Under the pieces are notes generated by a model. The model was not told where the DNA came from. It worked only from the letters and a program-made list of their open reading frames with translations, and did not search any database. From an uncultured Eubacteriales bacterium (lineage in GTDB: Bacteria; Bacillota; Clostridia; Christensenellales; CAG-138): 10,084 nt of DNA. Each line of letters begins with the position of its first letter. The stretch's first letter is position 1. Position numbers and translations under genes: made by a program. The stretch spans positions 1 to 10,084 of the forward strand of contig URSN01000067.1 of the NCBI GenBank assembly GCA_900550525.1, written 5' to 3'. Below are positions 6,384-10,084 of the stretch, one piece after another.

Positions 6384-7427
6384 ATGGGCGAAACGCATCT
6401 GGAGATCCGGCGGGAGGCGGCGCAGCGCAGGCGCTACCGGCTGCTGCTGCTGGGCATGCTGCTGCTGCTGCTTGCGGCGGCGCTGTTCTCCTTCTGGATC
6501 GGGTATTACCCGCTCACGCCGCGGCAGGTCGTGCTGGCGTTCCTCTCGCGCCTTGGCTGCGAGGGGGAGATCCTGCCGCAGGCGGTCACGATCTTCTGGA
6601 GCATCCGCCTGCCGCGCATCCTCTCGGCGGTGTTCATCGGCGCGTCGCTGTCCGTGGCCGGGGCCGCGTATCAGGGGATGTTCCGCAACCCGCTGGTCTC
6701 GCCGGATATCCTGGGCGTTTCCTCCGGGGCGAGCCTCGGCGCGGCGTTCGCCATCCTCAACGGCGCGCCGAACTGGGCCGTGCAGGCGGCGGCGGTCGCC
6801 GGCGGCGGCGCCGCGGTGGCCGCCTCCTACCTGATCAGCCGCAAATCGGCCCACTCGCACACGCTCAGCCTCGTGCTCACCGGGTCGATGATCATGGCCC
6901 TGTGCAACGCGGGCGTGACCATGATCAAGTATGTGGCCGACCCGAACGACGTATTGCAGCAGATCACCTTCTGGCTCATGGGCAGCCTGACCAAGACGGA
7001 CATGGACGCCTTCCTCTGGAGCTTTCCGCCCATGGCGGCCGGGCTCGCGGTGATCCTGCTGCTGCGCTGGCAGCTCAACCTGCTCACGCTCGAGGAGGAG
7101 GAGGCGCGCAGCCTCGGCATCCACATCCGGCGCTACCGGCTGCACTTCCTCGCCGCGTCCACGCTGCAGCGCGCGGCGGCGGTGTGACTCGGCCGGCTGC
7201 ACGGCAGGGTAGGGCTGATGAAACCGCCCCTGGCGCGCGCGCGCGGGGGCGGGGACTACGGCCGCCTGATCCCCGCCAGCGCCATGCTCGGCGCGGGGTA
7301 TCTGTTGCTGATGGACGATCTGGCCCGCTCGCTGCTGTCCATGGAGCTGCCGCTCGGCGTGGTGACGAGCATCATGGGCGCGCCGTTTTTCGTGTATCTC
7401 ATCATCAAGAAGAAGGAGAGGAGGTAG
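6384..7427 (+). pseudogene. FecCD-type ABC importer permease with in-frame TGA
   Basis: Membrane subunit of the importer, moving the ligand across the membrane with the ATPase that follows. Reading starts at ATG 6384, with AGGGAG at about 6369-6374. Typical FecCD segments are present: a first hydrophobic helix at about residues 13-32, RLPRILSAVFIGASLSVAG, GMFRNPLVSPDILGVSSGAS and WLMGSL. Codon 268 (7185-7187) is TGA. The same frame then continues to TAG 7427 with a clear FecCD C-terminus (DYGRLIPASAMLGAGYLLL, later GAPFFVYLIIKKKERR). Read through, the length is about 346 aa, normal for the family. The stop sits in a short damaged patch (about 7176-7245) where the usual GxIGFVGLxxPHxxR motif reads LGRLHGRVGLMKPPLARARGG. 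Sequencing error or recent pseudogene are both possible; the intact partner genes favour error or very recent damage. The stretch from 7218 is not a separate gene. Confidence 0.85.
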
Positions 7428-7432
7428 CCCGC

Positions 7433-8218
7433 ATGCTGCTGGAGATCGACGGCGTATACGGCGGCTATGGCGGCGGCGACGTGGTAAAGGGCGTCACCTG
7501 CGCCGCGGACCGCGGGGACGTGCTGTGCCTCGTCGGCCCCAACGGCTGCGGCAAGACGACGCTGTTCCGCCTGCTGCTGGGCTCCCTGCCGGTCAGCCGC
7601 GGCCGCATCACGATCGGCGGGCGGGATACGCGGGCCCTCAGGCCGCGCGAGCTGGCCAACCTCATCGCCTATATCCCCCAGTACCACGCGCCGGTGTTCG
7701 CCTATACGGTGCTGGACGTGGTCGTGATGGGACGCGCCGCGCATTTTTCCGCGCTGGAGGCGCCGCGCCCGGTGGACCGCGCGGCCGCGTTCGCCGCGCT
7801 GGAAAAGGTGCACGCCCTGCACCTGGCCAACCAGCGGTATACCGCGCTCAGCGGCGGCCAGCGCCAGCTGATCCTGATCGCCCGCGCCATCTGCCAGGCG
7901 GCCGAGGTGTTCGTCATGGACGAGCCGGCGGCCAACCTGGATTACGCCAACCATCAGCTGCTCATGGAGGTGCTCGCCGGCCTCGCCGCGCAGGGCTATT
8001 GCGTCGTCATGTCCACGCACAGCCCGGAACACCCGTTCTCCGTCGGCAGCCTTGCGCTGCTGATGAAGGACGGCGCCGTCGCTGGCTTCGGCCCGCCCCG
8101 CGAGGTCATCACGCCGGAGCGGCTGCAGGCCGTCTATGGCATCGAGATGGACGTCGTCGCCGTGCACGACCGCTATGGCCGCGAACGGACGATCTGCCTG
8201 CCCGTCTCCAGGGGATGA
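7433..8218 (+). CDS. ABC importer ATPase subunit (FecE/BtuD type)
   Basis: Powers the importer by ATP hydrolysis on the cytoplasmic face of the permease. The 261-aa protein has a complete set of motifs: Walker A GPNGCGKTT at residues 35-43, Q-loop Q83 (IPQYH), signature LSGGQRQ 139-145, Walker B VFVMDEP 159-165 with catalytic E164, D-loop NLD 168-170, and H-loop H196. The family phrase VVVMGRAAHF after the Q-loop fits iron-complex/B12 ATPases. ATG 7433 lies 5 nt past the permease stop, and the ribosome site GGAGAGGAGG (about 7415-7424) is formed by the last permease codons, so the genes are one operon. The protein appears intact although the permease is interrupted. Repeat copy C begins about 55 bp after the stop. 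Confidence 0.93.
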   Translation: MLLEIDGVYGGYGGGDVVKGVTCAADRGDVLCLVGPNGCGKTTLFRLLLGSLPVSRGRITIGGRDTRALRPRELANLIAYIPQYHAPVFAYTVLDVVVMGRAAHFSALEAPRPVDRAAAFAALEKVHALHLANQRYTALSGGQRQLILIARAICQAAEVFVMDEPAANLDYANHQLLMEVLAGLAAQGYCVVMSTHSPEHPFSVGSLALLMKDGAVAGFGPPREVITPERLQAVYGIEMDVVAVHDRYGRERTICLPVSRG

Positions 8219-8274
8219 CGCGCTCTTTGTTGGGCGGAGACGGTTGTTCCTTTCCTTTTCTTCTCTTTTTTTCT

Positions 8275-8539
8275 GTTCTTTCTTTTCTTTCGGGAAAAGA
8301 AAAGAAAGAACCAAAGAAAAGAAACCTTAACGGGGTGGGGGATGAATGTAGCCCATCGGGCAGCCCTCTCCCATCATTTGTTTAGTGTTTTTCCCTGCGG
8401 GGCTTTTCAAAGAAAAGCCCCGCAAAATGATTTTGCGGGGAAGGTAAGTTTCGCTGACGGGCGAGCGCAGCGGCTGTTTCCGGGGCGGGTTCCTGAGCTT
8501 TCTTTTTGGTTCTTTTTCTTTCACAGAAAGAAAAAGAAC
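8275..8539 (+). repeat. Modular hairpin repeat, copy C
   Basis: This is the shortest and simplest copy, in the convergent gap between the ATPase gene and murA. M1 arms are 8275-8290 and 8296-8311. M2 is reduced to GGGCAGCCC near 8358-8366 without a partner arm. M3 arms are 8397-8408 and 8412-8423 with an AAA loop, overlapping a perfect 11+1+11 palindrome at 8418-8440. M4 is 8452-8456 with 8468-8472. M5 of subtype 2 has arms 8509-8522 and 8526-8539 and an ACA loop. It ends 12 bp before the murA stop codon, so it would be transcribed at the 3' end of both flanking operons. No T-tract follows M5 on either strand, so it is not a textbook terminator. Confidence 0.9.
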
Positions 8540-8551
8540 ATAAAAAAGTGA

Positions 8552-9832
8552 TCAGCGCGCTTCGCGGCGGATGGAGGCGCCGAGCGCGGTGAGCTTCTGG
8601 TCGAGGTATTCGTAGCCGCGGTCGATGAACTCGATGTTGTGCACCTGCGTGCGTCCGGAGGCCATGAGCCCGGCGATGATGAGCGCCGCGCCTGCGCGCA
8701 GGTCGCTGGCGTAGATCTGCGCGCCGCGCAGGGCGTTCACGCCCTTGATGCGCGCCACGCGCTCGCGCAGGCTGATGGACGCGCCCATGCGCCGCAGCTC
8801 GCGCACATGGTTGAAGCGGTTTTCAAAGATGTTTTCCGTCACGGTGGACACGCCCGCCGCGGTGGACAGGTACGCCATCATGGGCTGCTGCAGGTCGGTG
8901 GGGAAGCCGGGGTAGACCATCGTCTTGATATTGACCGGCCGCGGCCGCCCGTCCATGACCACGCGCAGGTAGAAATCGCGCCCGTCGTCGCCCTCGATCA
9001 CGCGCGCGCCGCTCTCCATGAGCTTGGCGCTGGTGGCCTCCATATGCGTGGGGATGACGTTCTTGATCACCACATCCCCGCCGGTGGCGGCGGCGGCGAT
9101 CATGAACGTGCCCGTCTCGATCTGGTCGGGGATGACGGCATAGCCGCAGCCGTGGAGCTTTTCGCGCCCATTGATGCGGATGACGTCCGTGCCCGCGCCG
9201 CGCACGGAGGCGCCCATCATGTTGAGGAAATTGGCCACGTCCACCACGTGCGGCTCCTTGGCCACGCCCGTGAGCACCGTCTGTCCCTCGGCGCGGCAGG
9301 CGGCGAGCATGACGTTGATCGTCGCGCCGACGGATACGACGTCAAAGAAGATCTCCGCCCCGCGCAGCTTTGCCGCCCGCGCCGTGAGCAGGTGCGCCTC
9401 CTCGTCCACATGCACCTCGGCGCCGAGCGCGCGCATGCCCTTGATGTGCTGGTCGATGGGGCGCGCGCCGATCTCGCACCCGCCCGGCAGCGCCAGCTCC
9501 ACCTCGCCGTAGCGCCCCAGCAGCGCGCCGAGCAGGTAGTACGACGCGCGCATGTCCGACACGGCCGGGAACGTGGCGCGCGTGGTGGAGAGCGTCGTGG
9601 GGTCGATGCGCAGGCAGTCGCCCGAGGTCTCGTCCACCGTCGCGCCCAGGCGCTGCAAAATGGTGCGCAGCGCCTCCACATCCTGGATGTGCGGCAGATT
9701 TTCAAGGATGCAGCATTCGCCGGCAAGGATGGCCGCCGGGATCATGGCGACGGCGGCGTTTTTCGCCCCGCTGATCGTCACCGTGCCCTCGAGCCTGCGC
9801 CCGCCTTCGATTGTGTACCACTGCTTCTGCAT
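8552..9832 (-). CDS. murA: UDP-N-acetylglucosamine 1-carboxyvinyltransferase MurA
   Basis: Transfers enolpyruvate from PEP to UDP-GlcNAc, the first committed step of peptidoglycan synthesis, in the cytoplasm. The 426-aa length is normal. Visible landmarks: GTVTISGAKNAAVAM with K24 and N25 of the active site, SDMRASYYLLG with the conserved Arg at 95, the catalytic loop LPGGCEIGARPID with Cys119 (the residue alkylated by fosfomycin, so a Cys-type rather than Asp-type enzyme), YPGFPTDLQ with D313, and DLRAGAALI at 377-385. ATG 9832 is preceded by a promoter only 9 bp away, leaving no room for a ribosome binding site in the mRNA. The longer open frame upstream is rejected because it would cover the promoter. 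Many Bacillota carry two MurA paralogues; which one this is cannot be decided here. Confidence 0.96.
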   Translation of the reverse strand: MQKQWYTIEGGRRLEGTVTISGAKNAAVAMIPAAILAGECCILENLPHIQDVEALRTILQRLGATVDETSGDCLRIDPTTLSTTRATFPAVSDMRASYYLLGALLGRYGEVELALPGGCEIGARPIDQHIKGMRALGAEVHVDEEAHLLTARAAKLRGAEIFFDVVSVGATINVMLAACRAEGQTVLTGVAKEPHVVDVANFLNMMGASVRGAGTDVIRINGREKLHGCGYAVIPDQIETGTFMIAAAATGGDVVIKNVIPTHMEATSAKLMESGARVIEGDDGRDFYLRVVMDGRPRPVNIKTMVYPGFPTDLQQPMMAYLSTAAGVSTVTENIFENRFNHVRELRRMGASISLRERVARIKGVNALRGAQIYASDLRAGAALIIAGLMASGRTQVHNIEFIDRGYEYLDQKLTALGASIRREAR

Positions 9833-9841
9833 ACCGGAACA

Positions 9842-9870
9842 AGTGTACCAGAATCGCGCCGCAAGGTCAA
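9842..9870 (-). promoter_or_regulatory. Sigma-A promoter of murA, near-leaderless
   Basis: On the minus strand TTGACC (9870-9865), 17 nt, TACACT (9847-9842). Expected +1 is about 9835, only 3 nt before the ATG, so the mRNA would begin GGTATG. The promoter lies in the 104-bp gap downstream of tsaD, so murA can be transcribed independently of tsaD. Confidence 0.72.
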
Positions 9871-9936
9871 GGCGCTTTGCGCCGCGCCCGGCGGGCGATG
9901 GCATGATCTGGCATGGCGCTGAAGCCGGGGCCGGGC

Positions 9937-10084
9937 TCAGCGGGCGATGGCGAGATTCGGCACGGCGTTGAGGTCGAGGCCGTCCGCGCCGTGCAGCCGC
10001 AGCCGGTGATAGCCCGCCGCGCCGACCAAGGCCGCGTTGTCGGTGCAGCCGTCCTGCGCCGGGCAGCAAACGCGCACGCCCGCG
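9937..10084 (-). CDS. tsaD: 3' end of tsaD, tRNA N6-threonylcarbamoyladenosine synthase subunit
   Basis: The last 48 residues of TsaD, which transfers the threonylcarbamoyl group to A37 of tRNAs reading ANN codons, together with TsaB and TsaE. Read on the minus strand from the window edge: AGVRVCCPAQDGCTDNAALV, then GAAGYHRLRLHGADGLDLNA and VPNLAIAR before TGA at 9937-9939. The CTDNAA(M/L)(I/V)..AGY block is the conserved C-terminal signature of the Kae1/TsaD family (Asp and Asn near the metal/nucleotide site), and LNAVPNL is a common ending. The 5' part is outside the window. It lies in the same direction as murA, about 104 bp upstream. Confidence 0.88.
   Translation of the reverse strand, partial: AGVRVCCPAQDGCTDNAALVGAAGYHRLRLHGADGLDLNAVPNLAIAR

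Noticed and set aside
7185..7230. TGA read as selenocysteine in the permease.
   Set aside because: FecCD permeases are not selenoproteins, the expected residue is usually Ser or similar, and I see no convincing SECIS hairpin just after the TGA. The surrounding residues are also damaged.
7218..7427. A separate small membrane protein of 69 aa after the permease.
   Set aside because: It is in the same frame as the interrupted permease and matches the FecCD C-terminus; it has no proper ribosome site.
8509..8539. M5 of copy C as an ordinary rho-independent terminator for murA or the ATPase gene.
   Set aside because: The stem is A/T-rich with weak GC content and no T-run follows on either strand; termination is possible but not shown by the sequence.
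1481..8539. CRISPR array or tRNA/rRNA genes.
   Set aside because: The repeats are three distant, long, modular copies without regular spacers, and no tRNA cloverleaf or rRNA stretch was seen.
9871..9936. GC-rich inverted repeats after tsaD as a terminator.
   Set aside because: Only short stems of about 4-5 bp with tiny loops and no T-tract; easily expected by chance in GC-rich DNA.

Overview
The window looks like chromosomal DNA of a high-GC, probably spore-forming Clostridia-type bacterium (Bacillota). The case rests on a SPOCS/DUF3794-LysM protein, a family known from clostridial spore formers, on the mnmG-rsmG pair, on a Cys-type MurA next to tsaD, and on clean sigma-A promoters. I cannot name the genus. 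Two genes carry single disabling lesions (a frameshift and an in-frame TGA) while the rest of each reads well, so either young pseudogenes or consensus errors in a draft/metagenomic assembly are possible.

Layout: (1) 1-1372, minus: SPOCS/LysM protein, cut by the window edge and frameshifted near 538-545, with a possible sporulation-sigma promoter. (2) 1481-1824: first copy of a modular hairpin repeat. (3) 1902-4495, plus: mnmG-rsmG, overlapping by 4 bp, from a promoter that puts the transcript start at the ATG. (4) 4519-4960: second, internally duplicated repeat copy, followed by a hairpin terminator for the minus-strand gene. (5) 5034-8218: a metal/siderophore/corrinoid-type ABC importer: lipoprotein binding protein (minus), permease (plus, interrupted) and ATPase (plus), with two face-to-face promoters and a 28-bp palindrome between the divergent genes. 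(6) 8275-8539: third repeat copy. (7) 8552-9832, minus: murA with a near-leaderless promoter. (8) 9937-10084, minus: the 3' end of tsaD.

The housekeeping genes cover tRNA wobble modification (MnmG), 16S rRNA methylation (RsmG), tRNA t6A synthesis (TsaD) and the first committed step of peptidoglycan synthesis (MurA). The ABC genes form one uptake system, probably controlled through the shared palindrome.

The most unusual content is the family of roughly 265-440 bp intergenic repeats. All three copies have the same orientation and the same order of hairpin modules. The terminal hairpin exists in two sequence versions that differ on both arms yet still pair. One copy carries both versions in tandem. 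I see no protein-coding capacity in them and do not recognise them as a named family.
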